The notes below the pieces were generated by a model that worked only from the letters and a program-made list of their open reading frames with translations, was not told where the DNA came from and ran no database searches. Below, in pieces: positions 37,806-48,968 of a stretch of 64,000 nucleotides of DNA. This DNA is from Methylobacterium pseudosasicola (GTDB lineage Bacteria > Pseudomonadota > Alphaproteobacteria > Rhizobiales > Beijerinckiaceae): contig NZ_FOTK01000020.1 in the NCBI RefSeq assembly GCF_900114535.1, forward strand, positions 1 through 64,000. Reading direction: 5' to 3'. Made by a program: the position numbers and the translations under genes. Numbering within the stretch: position 1 is the first letter of the stretch; each line of letters begins with the position of its first letter.

Positions 37806-39830
37806 TCAGCGATCCAGCGCCCGCAGCAGGCCGATATTCTGCTTGATCTTGTCCGTCAGCTCCCGCTGCTGCTTGATGGCGCCGCTGAGGCCGCCGAGGG
37901 ACCGTTCGATCACGTCCGAATGGACGAAAATGTTCTCCACCTCGCCGATCGTCGCCTTGTAGCGCTGGACCTCGGAGGCGAAGGCCTGCCGCGTGTCGGC
38001 GATGATGCCGCCGAGCTTCGAGAGGGAGGCCTCCATGTCGCTGATCGAGCCCTCGGATCGCTTGAGGATCGTCCTGGTATCGCCGGCGAGCTTCTTGACC
38101 TCCCCGGCGACCACGCCGAATCCCTGCCCGGCCGATCCGGCGCGGGCAGCCTCAATGGTCGCGTTGAGAGCCAGGAGGTTGGTCTGGCCGGTGATCCCGC
38201 CGATCACGCCGAGCACCGCGCGCAGTCCGGTCATGGCGTCGTTGAGGGCGCGAAACTCGTCCGCAAGCAGGGTGGCGTTGTCGCCGTTCATACTCCCCTG
38301 CGCCCCGTGGGCCAGGATCGTGCGGCGGATGCCGTCCATCAGCGCGGTGATGCCGGTCACCTCGTGCAGCGAACTCTCGATGGTGCCGATGAAATCGAGA
38401 TAGCTCGTGATGTTGCCGATGATGTCCGAGCGGAGCCGATTGAGGATCTGCAGCCGGTTGAGGCGGCAGAGCGCGAAATAGTTTTGGTACCGCCCGTAAT
38501 GCACGGGAAAGATGTCCATCATCGGATCGTGGAACGGGGCCTCGCCGGGATCGAAGAACACGATCGCCGAGAGCGTCTGATTGATGTTGATCCCGTACAA
38601 CTCGCCGAAGGTCGAGAAGCCCGCAGCCGGCATGTCCCACAGGCCGGCCATGTCGGCCAGCTGCTCCGGATTGTTGAGCCGGCGCAGCATGCAATCGTTG
38701 AGGATCGCGCCAACCGGATTCGGCTTGTCGCGCAGGAAGGTCGCGATCGCCTTCTGCGTCTCGCCCACGAAGTCGTTCGCATCGAGCAGGAACAGCTCGT
38801 CGCCGATGTTGATGTCGCAATAGAACGAGACGGAGCCGGCTTCCACGTCGATCACGCCCGCCGAACGCACGAACAGCTCGCCTTCGATATCGATCCCGAA
38901 GGTTCGCTTGCCCAAGCGTGCCAGCAGGTCCGTCGGCTTCGCCGCGAGCGCCTTGCTCAACGCCTCGACGAACGGCACGACGTCGCCCGTTTTCGGATCG
39001 ATGATGGCCCGGACGGTCCGCGTCTCGGCGACGGCATCGACCACCGTGAAGGACAGATCCGACTTGCGGAAGTTTTGGGTCTTGAAGATGCTGTAGCGCT
39101 TGCCGGGCTGCATCTTGAGGAAACAGAAGACGGCGTGGTTCTCCAGGACGTTCCGTCCATCGAAGATCAGGGTCTGGACCAGGTCGAACTTTCCGGCAGC
39201 GGAACCGCCGACGAACGGGCAGGGAAAGCGTCCGACCTGGTAGATCGCCTCCATCACGTATTCCTCGCTCGCGGCGAGACCGTCGATGAAGGTGAGGGCC
39301 AATGTGTCGGCGTAGTTGACCGGGAAGGGAAGGTCGATCGCCTTCAGGGCCGCCGAGATTCGCCCGACCCGCTCGTCGCGGGTGAGGGCGACGCGCCCGG
39401 AACGGATGTCCTCGCTGCTGAGGGGGACGCTGTGGATGCTCACCCCGCCGACGAGCCCGGCGGAGAGCACTTGGACGACCACGGTCCCCCAGGTGTCGGG
39501 CGCGGGATGGTACAAGCGCGAGCCGCCGGCATTGGACAATTCGCCCGCCGTCGTCACGGCGACGACCGGCGTGGTCCCCGCCTTGGCGGCGAGCTGCGTG
39601 ACGATTCTCCGGAAATCGACATGCGGGGAGAGATAGGCGAGCACGAGGGCGGCTGCGGTATCCCCGAATCGGAACGCGGCCTCGTCGATACCGTACAAGC
39701 CGGCATCTGTATCGAAAACACGCATGTATTCGGCCGCATCATCCGAACCATGATTTTCTATGGGCGCATAAATAGCATCCTGCGGCGTAGCCGTTTCGAT
39801 GCACTTCTGCTGCTTGCGCCAATTGAACAA
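37806..39830 (-). CDS. Soluble FIST-domain chemoreceptor
   Basis: A 674-residue protein without membrane segments. FIST_N (about 60-270; VVAVTTAGELSNAGGSRLYH, CPFVGGSAAGKFDLVQTLIF) and FIST_C (about 285-430; DELFLLDANDFVGETQKAIA) sensor domains precede a short chemoreceptor signalling domain with an intact tip ([20 protein letters not shown], about residue 560). FIST domains are predicted to sense small ligands such as amino acids. The TTG at 39830 has CGGAG seven bases before it. The signalling domain lacks a HAMP module and is shorter than in membrane receptors. Confidence 0.93.
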   Translation of the reverse strand: MFNWRKQQKCIETATPQDAIYAPIENHGSDDAAEYMRVFDTDAGLYGIDEAAFRFGDTAAALVLAYLSPHVDFRRIVTQLAAKAGTTPVVAVTTAGELSNAGGSRLYHPAPDTWGTVVVQVLSAGLVGGVSIHSVPLSSEDIRSGRVALTRDERVGRISAALKAIDLPFPVNYADTLALTFIDGLAASEEYVMEAIYQVGRFPCPFVGGSAAGKFDLVQTLIFDGRNVLENHAVFCFLKMQPGKRYSIFKTQNFRKSDLSFTVVDAVAETRTVRAIIDPKTGDVVPFVEALSKALAAKPTDLLARLGKRTFGIDIEGELFVRSAGVIDVEAGSVSFYCDINIGDELFLLDANDFVGETQKAIATFLRDKPNPVGAILNDCMLRRLNNPEQLADMAGLWDMPAAGFSTFGELYGININQTLSAIVFFDPGEAPFHDPMMDIFPVHYGRYQNYFALCRLNRLQILNRLRSDIIGNITSYLDFIGTIESSLHEVTGITALMDGIRRTILAHGAQGSMNGDNATLLADEFRALNDAMTGLRAVLGVIGGITGQTNLLALNATIEAARAGSAGQGFGVVAGEVKKLAGDTRTILKRSEGSISDMEASLSKLGGIIADTRQAFASEVQRYKATIGEVENIFVHSDVIERSLGGLSGAIKQQRELTDKIKQNIGLLRALDR

Positions 39831-40215
39831 TTTAGTCTCCGAAGTAAAATCGTCCTCCGTTCGATATCATACAGATCGAAAAAGTTGAATCAAGACGATG
39901 CCTGCAGAGAATCAAGACAATTTCTGCTCATTTTTGAATAAGTATTGGAATAAATCGCGCGTTTTTGCCAGACCTATGCTCATTCAAGCATGGATTATGC
40001 AAATTAACTCTATGAATTTGCGCCACGATACCATCATAGAGAGCCTAATATTTGACCCTCCATAGGCCGCGGATCGTCTGGGCAAGCGACCCCTCATCCG
40101 GCGCTTGTCGAAGGATCGACGCCGCGGCGGCGCGGCATCCGCTGCTAAAAAGCCGCCGCCGACAGCGGGTCGTGCGGCTCGAGCGGTTTCAGGACGACTG
40201 GGCGAGTCCGGAGCG
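39831..40215. other. Intergenic region, AT-rich promoter zone of the FIST receptor
   Basis: This 385-bp gap contains no convincing gene. The 200 bases next to the FIST receptor start are distinctly AT-rich compared with the surroundings. They contain a 10-bp direct repeat GAATCAAGAC at 39887-39896 and 39909-39918, exactly 22 bases apart (two helical turns); read on the receptor strand it is GTCTTGATTC. The rest, nearer sppA, is GC-rich. Confidence 0.5.
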
Positions 40216-41067
40216 TCAGAGCCCGAAGCGGGCGAAGGCGGCGCGCTCCTCCAGCGCCGCCAGGGCGTCCTCGGCGATTCCGCCCGGCGCGCCACCCCGG
40301 CGCAGCAGGCGGGACAGGAGGCCGCCCCGGGCCTCGGCCACGAGCCGCAGGTCCACCGTGTCGCCGAAGCGCGCCCGCATGGTCGCGCGCACGTCGCCGA
40401 GGGCGTCGACCAGCCCGACGGCCAACGCCTGGCGGCCGGTCCAGATCGCGCCGGTGAACAGGTTTTCGGATTGCGACAGGGTCGGGCGCCGGGACGTGAC
40501 GAGGCCGGTGAACAGGTCCTGGATGTCGGCTTGGAGGCGCTTCAGGCGCTCCACGTCGGCCGGGTCCTCCGGGCGGAACGGGTCGAGCATCGACTTCGCC
40601 TCGCCCTGCGTGTGCACCCGGCGCTCGACGCCGATTTTTTCCAAGAGACGGTGGAAGCCGAAGCCGGCCGAGACAACGCCGATCGAGCCGACGATCGAGG
40701 TCGGGTCGGCGACGATCTCGTCGGCCGCGCAGGCGATCATGTAGCCGCCGGACGCCGCGACATCCTCCACGAAGGCCACGACCGGCAGTTTCTTCTCCTC
40801 GGCCAAGGCCCGGATACGCCGGTGGATCAGGTGCGACTGCGCCGGCGAGCCGCCCGGCGAATTGATCACGATCGCCACCGCCTTGATCCCGGGCATGGTG
40901 AAGGCCCGCTCCAGGCTGCCGGCCACGCCGCCGATCGAGAGCCCCGGACGGATCGGCGAGACCGCCCCGATCGTGCCGGAGAGCCGGACCACGGCGACCC
41001 GCGGGCGGCGATCGCGAAAGCGGCGCGGCAGGAAGGCCCGGAGGGCGTCGGGAATCGCGAACGGCAT
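40216..41067 (-). CDS. sppA: Signal peptide peptidase A, S49 family
   Basis: Membrane-associated serine peptidase degrading signal-peptide remnants. The 283-residue short-form SppA shows VAVVRLSGTIG, INSPGGSPAQSHLIHRRIRA, the nucleophile-Ser region EDVAASGGYMIACAADEIVA, and IVGSIGVVSAGFGFHRLLEK. I chose the ATG at 41067 because it fits the usual N-terminus; extending to 41280 adds about 70 residues of no recognised type. No strong N-terminal membrane helix is seen, so it may be peripheral. Confidence 0.92.
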   Translation of the reverse strand: MPFAIPDALRAFLPRRFRDRRPRVAVVRLSGTIGAVSPIRPGLSIGGVAGSLERAFTMPGIKAVAIVINSPGGSPAQSHLIHRRIRALAEEKKLPVVAFVEDVAASGGYMIACAADEIVADPTSIVGSIGVVSAGFGFHRLLEKIGVERRVHTQGEAKSMLDPFRPEDPADVERLKRLQADIQDLFTGLVTSRRPTLSQSENLFTGAIWTGRQALAVGLVDALGDVRATMRARFGDTVDLRLVAEARGGLLSRLLRRGGAPGGIAEDALAALEERAAFARFGL

Positions 41068-41296
41068 GGAGGCTCTTTTGGGGAGGCGGGAAGCGCAGGT
41101 GCTGCGGCCCGAGTTGGGCGTTTTGGCGCCCCGCGCAAGGGAACCGGGACAGCACGTCCCGGCAACCATGTCCGTCTGCGCAGTCAGCGCGGATCGAACC
41201 GTTTGCCGACCTTGGCGGTTCCTGGCGACGGCGCGCGGATCGTGCCGGCCCGGATCGGCGGGACGCCGCCGGGTTCTCACACGGGAGAGAGAGACG

Positions 41297-41599
41297 ATGC
41301 GACCCTGGCCTATCCTGGTCCTGCTCGCCGCGCTGATCGGGGGCTTCGCCAGCGCCCCGTCGCGGGCGGCGCCCCTGCCGGTCCCGGCCGCCGCCGAGGC
41401 TGCGGCGCCCGCCCCGGCGGTGCAGCTCGCGCGCTGGCACTATCGGCGGCACTGGCACCGGCGCCACCATTATCGCCGGCACTGGCATCACCGGCGCCAT
41501 CACTGGCACCGCCGCCACCATGTCCACCGTCACCACTGGCACCGGCGGCCCGCCGTCTACCGCCGGCATTTCGGCCACCGGCACCCGACCTTCTACTGA
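41297..41599 (+). CDS. Secreted His/Arg-rich low-complexity protein
   Basis: A 100-residue protein with a signal peptide (WPILVLLAALIGGFASAPSR, cleavage near SRAA at residue 25). The mature part is dominated by tandem His-Arg-Arg-His and Trp-His units from residue 47 on (RRHWHRRHHYRRHW, HRRHHWHRRHHVHRHHW). Small proteins of this kind are common in methylobacteria, and the function is unknown. Histidine density suggests metal (nickel, zinc, copper) or anion binding; that is inference from composition. The ATG at 41297 is preceded by GGGAGAGAGA. Confidence 0.75.
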   Translation: MRPWPILVLLAALIGGFASAPSRAAPLPVPAAAEAAAPAPAVQLARWHYRRHWHRRHHYRRHWHHRRHHWHRRHHVHRHHWHRRPAVYRRHFGHRHPTFY

Positions 41600-41609
41600 G
41601 GCGTGCAGC

Positions 41610-41641
41610 CCGCGCCCCGGCCGGATCGGGCCGGGGCGCGG
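41610..41641. terminator. Strong GC hairpin after the His-rich protein gene
   Basis: Perfect 13-bp stem CCGCGCCCCGGCC / GGCCGGGGCGCGG with a 6-base loop, starting 10 bases after the stop codon. The following bases (CCTTGTG) are not a clear T run, so it may terminate or only stabilise the transcript. Confidence 0.6.
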
Positions 41642-41775
41642 CCTTGTGCGGGCGCGCGGAAAAGCTTATTTAACCACCTGATATCACTGCTGTTCCGCAA
41701 GGCCGTCCGGGCGCCCCGCGCGTCACCGGGACGGTCGCCAGCACCGCCCGTCCGGGCCTGATAACAGGTACTTCC

Positions 41776-44535
<2,760 letters not shown>

Positions 44536-44596
44536 CGGCCCGCGCCGTCCGCCCCGAGGTTCCGTCCGGCGCAAAAATGCTCTAGGTGGGGCTTCG

Positions 44597-45100
44597 ATGA
44601 CCCGCACCGCCCTCTATGCCGGATCGTTCGATCCGGTCACGAACGGCCATCTCGACGTGGTCCGCCAAGCCTGCCGGCTGGTGGACCGCCTCGTGATCGC
44701 CATCGGCGTCCATCCCGGCAAGGCGCCGCTCTTCTCCGCCGAGGAGCGCGCCGCGTTGCTCACCGAGACCTGCGGGCCGGTGGCCGCGGCCGAGGGCGCA
44801 TCGCTGGAGATCGCGACCTTCGCGGATTTGGCGGTCTCGGCCGCCCGGCGCTGCGGTGCGTCAATCTTCATCCGCGGGCTGCGCGACGGCACGGATCTCG
44901 ACTACGAGATGCAGCTCGCCGGCATGAACGGCGCCATGGCGCCCGAGGTGCAGACGGTGTTCCTGCCCGCCTCGACCCAGGCGCGCCCGATCACCGCGAC
45001 TTTGGTGCGCCAGATCGCCGGCATGGGCGGGGACGTCTCGCCCTTCGTGCCCGCCGCCGTCGCGGACCGCCTGCGGCAGCGCTTCGCAGCCACCGCCTGA
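44597..45100 (+). CDS. coaD: Pantetheine-phosphate adenylyltransferase
   Basis: Catalyses the reversible adenylylation of 4'-phosphopantetheine to dephospho-CoA, the penultimate CoA step. The 167-residue nucleotidyltransferase shows [20 protein letters not shown] with the TxGH motif, [20 protein letters not shown] with the conserved RGLR region, and [20 protein letters not shown] with a Ser/Thr-rich ATP motif in the ISST position. It lies between gyrA and the cyclophilins, an order common in this bacterial group. Confidence 0.96.
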   Translation: MTRTALYAGSFDPVTNGHLDVVRQACRLVDRLVIAIGVHPGKAPLFSAEERAALLTETCGPVAAAEGASLEIATFADLAVSAARRCGASIFIRGLRDGTDLDYEMQLAGMNGAMAPEVQTVFLPASTQARPITATLVRQIAGMGGDVSPFVPAAVADRLRQRFAATA

Positions 45101-45127
45101 TCCTCTGACGTTTCTGGAAGGAACCCG

Positions 45128-45676
45128 ATGAACCGCCGCCACGCCCTCCTCGCGCTCGCCCTCACGCTCGGCTCCGTCCCGGCCGCCCGGGCCGCGGACG
45201 CCAACACGGTCTATCTCGAGACCAAGGACGGGCGCATCACCATCATGCTGCGGCCGGACCTCGCCCCCAAGCACGTCAAGCAGATCAAGACGCTGATCTC
45301 CCAGGGCTTCTACGACGGCCTGAAGTTTCACCGGGTGATCGACGGCTTCATGGCCCAGACCGGCGACCCGAAGGGCAACGGCACCGGCGGCTCCAGCCTG
45401 CCGAACATCCCGGCCGAGTTCTCCCAGACTGCCGAGTTCCGCCGCGGTACCGTCGGCATGGCCCGCTCGTCGGATCCGAACTCGGCCAATTCGCAGTTCT
45501 TCATCTGCCTCGGCGACGCGCCGTTCCTGAACAAGCAGTACACCGTCGTGGGCAACGTCACGGACGGGCTCGACGTGCTCGACAAGATCAAGAAGGCCGC
45601 CCCCGGCGCGCCGGGCGGGGCCGTGCAGGATCCGGACAAGATCGTCCGCATGACGCTCGCCGAGAAGGCGAAGTAG
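45128..45676 (+). CDS. Periplasmic cyclophilin-type peptidyl-prolyl isomerase
   Basis: A 182-residue PPIase with a Sec signal peptide (MNRRHALLALALTLGSVPAA, cleaved near residue 22). The cyclophilin core includes FYDGLKFHRVIDGFMAQTGD, GTVGMARSSDPNSANSQFFI and LNKQYTVVGNVTDGLDVLDK. It accelerates proline isomerisation during periplasmic protein folding. It is followed 9 bp later by a small secreted protein gene and then by a cytoplasmic cyclophilin, so two compartments are served from one locus. Confidence 0.94.
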   Translation: MNRRHALLALALTLGSVPAARAADANTVYLETKDGRITIMLRPDLAPKHVKQIKTLISQGFYDGLKFHRVIDGFMAQTGDPKGNGTGGSSLPNIPAEFSQTAEFRRGTVGMARSSDPNSANSQFFICLGDAPFLNKQYTVVGNVTDGLDVLDKIKKAAPGAPGGAVQDPDKIVRMTLAEKAK

Positions 45677-45685
45677 CGCCGGCCG

Positions 45686-46183
45686 ATGTGGCGCCGGCTC
45701 GCCGTCCTCGGCGCGCTCGCCCTCGCTCCGGCGATGGCGTGGGCCTATGACGGCTTCTATGCCTATGGCGGCTACGCCTACGAGGCCGGCGGCGGCTATC
45801 GCCTGAGCCTGCCGCAGACCCTGCGGGGCACCGTCGCCGTCCCGCTGGCAAGGCCGCCGGGCAGAGCCGCCGACACCCTGGCCGAGCTCTACCCGGTTCT
45901 GGCGGCCTGCTGGCACCCGCCCGCGGGCCTCGGGCGACCGGCCGCCGGCTCCGACGATGTCGAGATCACCGCACGGCTGTCGCTCCGGCGGGACGGCAGC
46001 CTGATCGGCACCCCGCGCATCACCTACGCGGCGGGGTTCGCGGAAGGCCAGCGCCGGGACCTGGTGCGGGCGACCCTCGATGCGCTCGCCGGCTGCATGC
46101 CGGCGCGGATCACCCCGGGCCTCGGTCGGGCGATCGCCGGGCGGCCGGTGGCCCTGCGCCTCGTCTACCGCCCGCCGGCCTGA
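45686..46183 (+). CDS. Small secreted protein between two cyclophilins, function unknown
   Basis: A 165-residue protein with a signal peptide (MWRRLAVLGALALAPAMAWA). The Tyr/Gly-rich mature N-terminus (FYAYGGYAYEAGGGYRLSLP) leads to a C-terminal region, about 65-165, resembling the TonB/TolA-type C-terminal fold (DVEITARLSLRRDGSLIGTP followed by ATLDALAGCMPARITPGLGR). I do not recognise a named family. It starts 9 bp after the periplasmic cyclophilin stop and ends 67 bp before the cytoplasmic cyclophilin gene. It may be a client or helper of periplasmic folding; that is inference. Confidence 0.65.
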   Translation: MWRRLAVLGALALAPAMAWAYDGFYAYGGYAYEAGGGYRLSLPQTLRGTVAVPLARPPGRAADTLAELYPVLAACWHPPAGLGRPAAGSDDVEITARLSLRRDGSLIGTPRITYAAGFAEGQRRDLVRATLDALAGCMPARITPGLGRAIAGRPVALRLVYRPPA

Positions 46184-46250
46184 CCGTTTCGCCGCGCTCG
46201 CCGGAACCGGCTGGCGCCGCTACATTCCCACCAACAGGAAGGACCTACCC

Positions 46251-46712
46251 ATGGCCGATACCGATACCCTCATCCTCGAGACCACCAAGGGCCGCGTCGT
46301 GATCGCGCTGCGCCCCGACCTCGCCCCGGGCCATGTCGAGCGGATCAAGACGCTGGCCGCCCAGGGCTTCTACGACGGCGTGCCGTTCCACCGGGTGATC
46401 GAGAACTTCATGGCCCAGACCGGCGACCCGACCGGCACCGGCTCGGGCGGCTCCGAGCTGCCGGACCTGAAGGCCGAGTTCAACGCCGAGCCCCACGTGC
46501 GCGGCACCTGCTCGATGGCCCGCACCAACTTCCCGCACTCGGCGAACTCGCAGTTCTTCATCTGCTTCGACGACGCCCGCTTCCTGGACAAGCAGTACAC
46601 GGTCTGGGGCAAGGTCGTGGAGGGCATGGACGTGGTCGACACGATCAACAAGGGCGAGCCGCCGCGCTCCCCGGACAAGATCGTGAAGGCAAGCGTGGGC
46701 GAAGCAGCCTGA
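46251..46712 (+). CDS. ppiB: Cytoplasmic cyclophilin-type peptidyl-prolyl isomerase
   Basis: A 153-residue PPIase without a signal peptide: FYDGVPFHRVIENFMAQTGD, GTCSMARTNFPHSANSQFFI and LDKQYTVWGKVVEGMDVVDT. The Arg and Phe-Met-Gln catalytic positions of cyclophilins are intact. Its sequence is a close relative of the periplasmic cyclophilin 0.5 kb upstream, suggesting tandem duplication with gain or loss of a signal peptide. The ATG at 46251 has AGGAAGGA upstream. Confidence 0.95.
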   Translation: MADTDTLILETTKGRVVIALRPDLAPGHVERIKTLAAQGFYDGVPFHRVIENFMAQTGDPTGTGSGGSELPDLKAEFNAEPHVRGTCSMARTNFPHSANSQFFICFDDARFLDKQYTVWGKVVEGMDVVDTINKGEPPRSPDKIVKASVGEAA

Positions 46713-46786
46713 TTCGAACGTTGACCGCCCGTGTTCGCGACCGGTGCGAGCACGGGCGGCCGATCAGAGGGTTCCAACCGCCTTCG

Positions 46787-46880
46787 CCGTCATTGCGAGC
46801 GCAGCGAAGCAACCCAGAGCAGCGCGCGCTCCCCGAACGTAGCGTTTCCCTGGGTTGCTTCGCTGCGCTCGCAATGACGG
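46787..46880. repeat. Palindromic repeat with perfect 31-bp arms
   Basis: Perfect 31-bp inverted arms lie at 46787-46817 and 46850-46880; the outer end reads CCGTCATTGCGAGCGCAGCG. Elements with CATTGCGAGCG occur widely in proteobacterial genomes. It sits between the convergent ppiB and mobA genes. Confidence 0.9.
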
Positions 46881-46918
46881 TGGGGGACGAGGAATCCACC
46901 CGGACACCATCGGGGCGC

Positions 46919-47572
46919 TCAAGCGCTCGGCAGTCCTTCGGCATCACGGCCTGTTTGGACTAGTCCGCGGTCGAATTCCGCGGCCGCGGCCAGATCCTCC
47001 GGCGTGTTGACGTTCAGGAACGGATCGACCCGCTCCACCAGCCATTCCACGACAGTGGCACCATGGCGCGCGATGAACGCGCCGACCCGCCGCTCGTCCC
47101 GCTCCACCAGGGAGCGGCGCAGATCCCCCCGCAGTTCCACCGGCCAGAGCGCTACGGTGTAGTGCTCGCGCCCGCCCGAGGCGGCGAGCGCGATCGGGGA
47201 GCCCTCCAGGGCTGATCCGAGCCGCGCGGCGAGATCGCCCGGCAGGAACGGGGCGTCCCCGGGCACGCTCAGGACATGGGTCACACCCGGATGATGGGCG
47301 GCGTGCTCCAGCCCCGCCAGTAGGCCGGCGAGCGGTCCGAGTTGGCCCGGCACCGTGTCGGGCAGCACAGGCCCCGGAAACCCGGCGAACCGCACCGGAT
47401 CGCCGTTGGCGCTGAGTGCGAGCCCCGCCCCGCATTGCGGCCCGAGCCGCTCGACCACGCGGTCCAGCAGCGTCCGCCCGCCCAGCCGCAGCAGCGGCTT
47501 GTCGACGCCGCCCATGCGCCGGCCGAGTCCGCCAGCGAGGATCAGGCCCAGGATCTGCGGGCGGTCGACCAC
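46919..47572 (-). CDS. mobA: Molybdenum cofactor guanylyltransferase
   Basis: Attaches GMP to molybdopterin, making the guanine-dinucleotide cofactor of DMSO-reductase-family enzymes such as formate dehydrogenases. The 217-residue protein has the GTP-binding motif LGLILAGGLGRRMGGVDKPL, the VPGDAPFLP metal-binding segment, and PFLNVNTPEDL near the C-terminus. It is 7 bp downstream of mrp on the same strand, so they are probably co-transcribed. Confidence 0.95.
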   Translation of the reverse strand: MVDRPQILGLILAGGLGRRMGGVDKPLLRLGGRTLLDRVVERLGPQCGAGLALSANGDPVRFAGFPGPVLPDTVPGQLGPLAGLLAGLEHAAHHPGVTHVLSVPGDAPFLPGDLAARLGSALEGSPIALAASGGREHYTVALWPVELRGDLRRSLVERDERRVGAFIARHGATVVEWLVERVDPFLNVNTPEDLAAAAEFDRGLVQTGRDAEGLPSA

Positions 47573-47579
47573 GAAAACG

Positions 47580-48728
47580 TCACTCGATCACGATCCTCGG
47601 GGCGGTGCGCCCGGCGGGGGCGCCCGAGAGGTTCGCCCACAGGGACGCGGCGATGTCGCGGTAGATCTTGGCGTGCGGCCCGTCCGGATCGGTCGCCACC
47701 ACCGGCCTTCCGGAATCCGAGGTCTCCCGGATGGTCATGTCGAGGGGCACCTCGCCGAGGAACGGCACGCCGAGGCGCTGCGCCTCGATACGGGCGCCGC
47801 CATGCCCGAAGATGTGGGAGGCGTGGCCGCAATTCGGGCAGATGAAGGTCGCCATGTTCTCGATCACCCCGAGGATCGGGACCGCGACCTTCTTGAACAT
47901 GGTCACGCCGCGCCGCGCATCGATCAGCGCGAGGTCCTGGGGCGTCGAGACGATGACGGCGCCCGAGAGCGGCGTCGCCTGCGCCATGGTGAGTTGGGCG
48001 TCGCCGGTGCCCGGCGGCATGTCGACGATGAGCACGTCGAGCTCGCCCCAGAGCACGTCGCGCAGCATCTGGGTGATGGCCGATTGCACCATCGGACCGC
48101 GCCAGATCATCGCCGTCTCGGGCTCGATCAGGAAACCGATCGACATCACCTTCAGGCCGTAGCCGACCATCGGCTCCATGGCCTTGTTGTCGACCACGGT
48201 CGGCTTGCCCGACAGGCCGAACAGCTTCGGCACGGACGGCCCGTAGATGTCGGCATCGAGCAGGCCGACCTTCAGCCCCTGGGCCTGGAGGGCCAGCGCG
48301 AGGTTGCAGGCGGTGGTGGACTTGCCGACGCCGCCCTTGCCGGAGGCGACCGCCACGATGTGGCGCACGCCGGCGATCTGCGGACCCTGGTTCGGAGGCG
48401 CCCCAGGCCGCGGCGGCGCGACCGGCGGCGGCGTCACCGGCCGCGGCGCGGCGTCGCTCTGGGCCGGCATGCCCGGGCCGCGCTCCGAGGTCAGGCTCGC
48501 GAACACCCCCGACACGCCCGGCATCTGTAGGACGCGCCCCTCCGCCTGCCGCCGCACCGGCTCGAACCGCTCGGCCTCGCTCGGATCGACCAGGATCGAG
48601 AACATCACCCGGTTGGTGGGATCAACCACGACTTGGGAAAGCCGGCCGGAGCCGGGCAGGGTGGTGCCGGCGGCGTCGACGGTGACGGATTGGAGCGCGC
48701 GCAGCACGTCGTCGCGAGTGATGGCCAC
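47580..48728 (-). CDS. mrp: Mrp/ApbC-type iron-sulfur carrier ATPase
   Basis: P-loop ATPase that binds and transfers Fe-S clusters. In 382 residues it has an N-terminal DUF59/MIP18 domain (about 1-85), a Pro-rich linker, and a deviant Walker A VASGKGGVGKSTTACNLALA at about 127-146. Further motifs are LLDADIYGPSVPKLFG, IVDMPPGTGDAQLT and the cluster-ligand pair CPNCG. The GTG start at 48728 has CAGGAG ten bases upstream; earlier starts run into the divergent gene region. It is followed by mobA. Confidence 0.95.
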   Translation of the reverse strand: MAITRDDVLRALQSVTVDAAGTTLPGSGRLSQVVVDPTNRVMFSILVDPSEAERFEPVRRQAEGRVLQMPGVSGVFASLTSERGPGMPAQSDAAPRPVTPPPVAPPRPGAPPNQGPQIAGVRHIVAVASGKGGVGKSTTACNLALALQAQGLKVGLLDADIYGPSVPKLFGLSGKPTVVDNKAMEPMVGYGLKVMSIGFLIEPETAMIWRGPMVQSAITQMLRDVLWGELDVLIVDMPPGTGDAQLTMAQATPLSGAVIVSTPQDLALIDARRGVTMFKKVAVPILGVIENMATFICPNCGHASHIFGHGGARIEAQRLGVPFLGEVPLDMTIRETSDSGRPVVATDPDGPHAKIYRDIAASLWANLSGAPAGRTAPRIVIE

Positions 48729-48968
48729 GATTCTCGACTCCTGATGGGGCGACTCGGGACGGGCGTATCCAGCCGTATTCGCCGACCGTCGCAGACCCGG
48801 AATTTGGTCCCTTGTAGCCCTGCGGGCGGCAAACGCCAGCCTTGCCGGCGGGAGTCCGTATCGAGGCCTGAACCAACGTGGCCCTCGCCCGTTGTGTCGA
48901 GACTCTTTCGGGATCGGCACACCGTGCTGGTACGCCGCCCGCAGACCATCTCCAGGAGACTTTTCCCG

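Noticed and set aside
37761-39941. A 726-codon plus-strand open frame
   Set aside because: Antisense to the FIST receptor gene. No domain; it exists because of codon-position GC bias.
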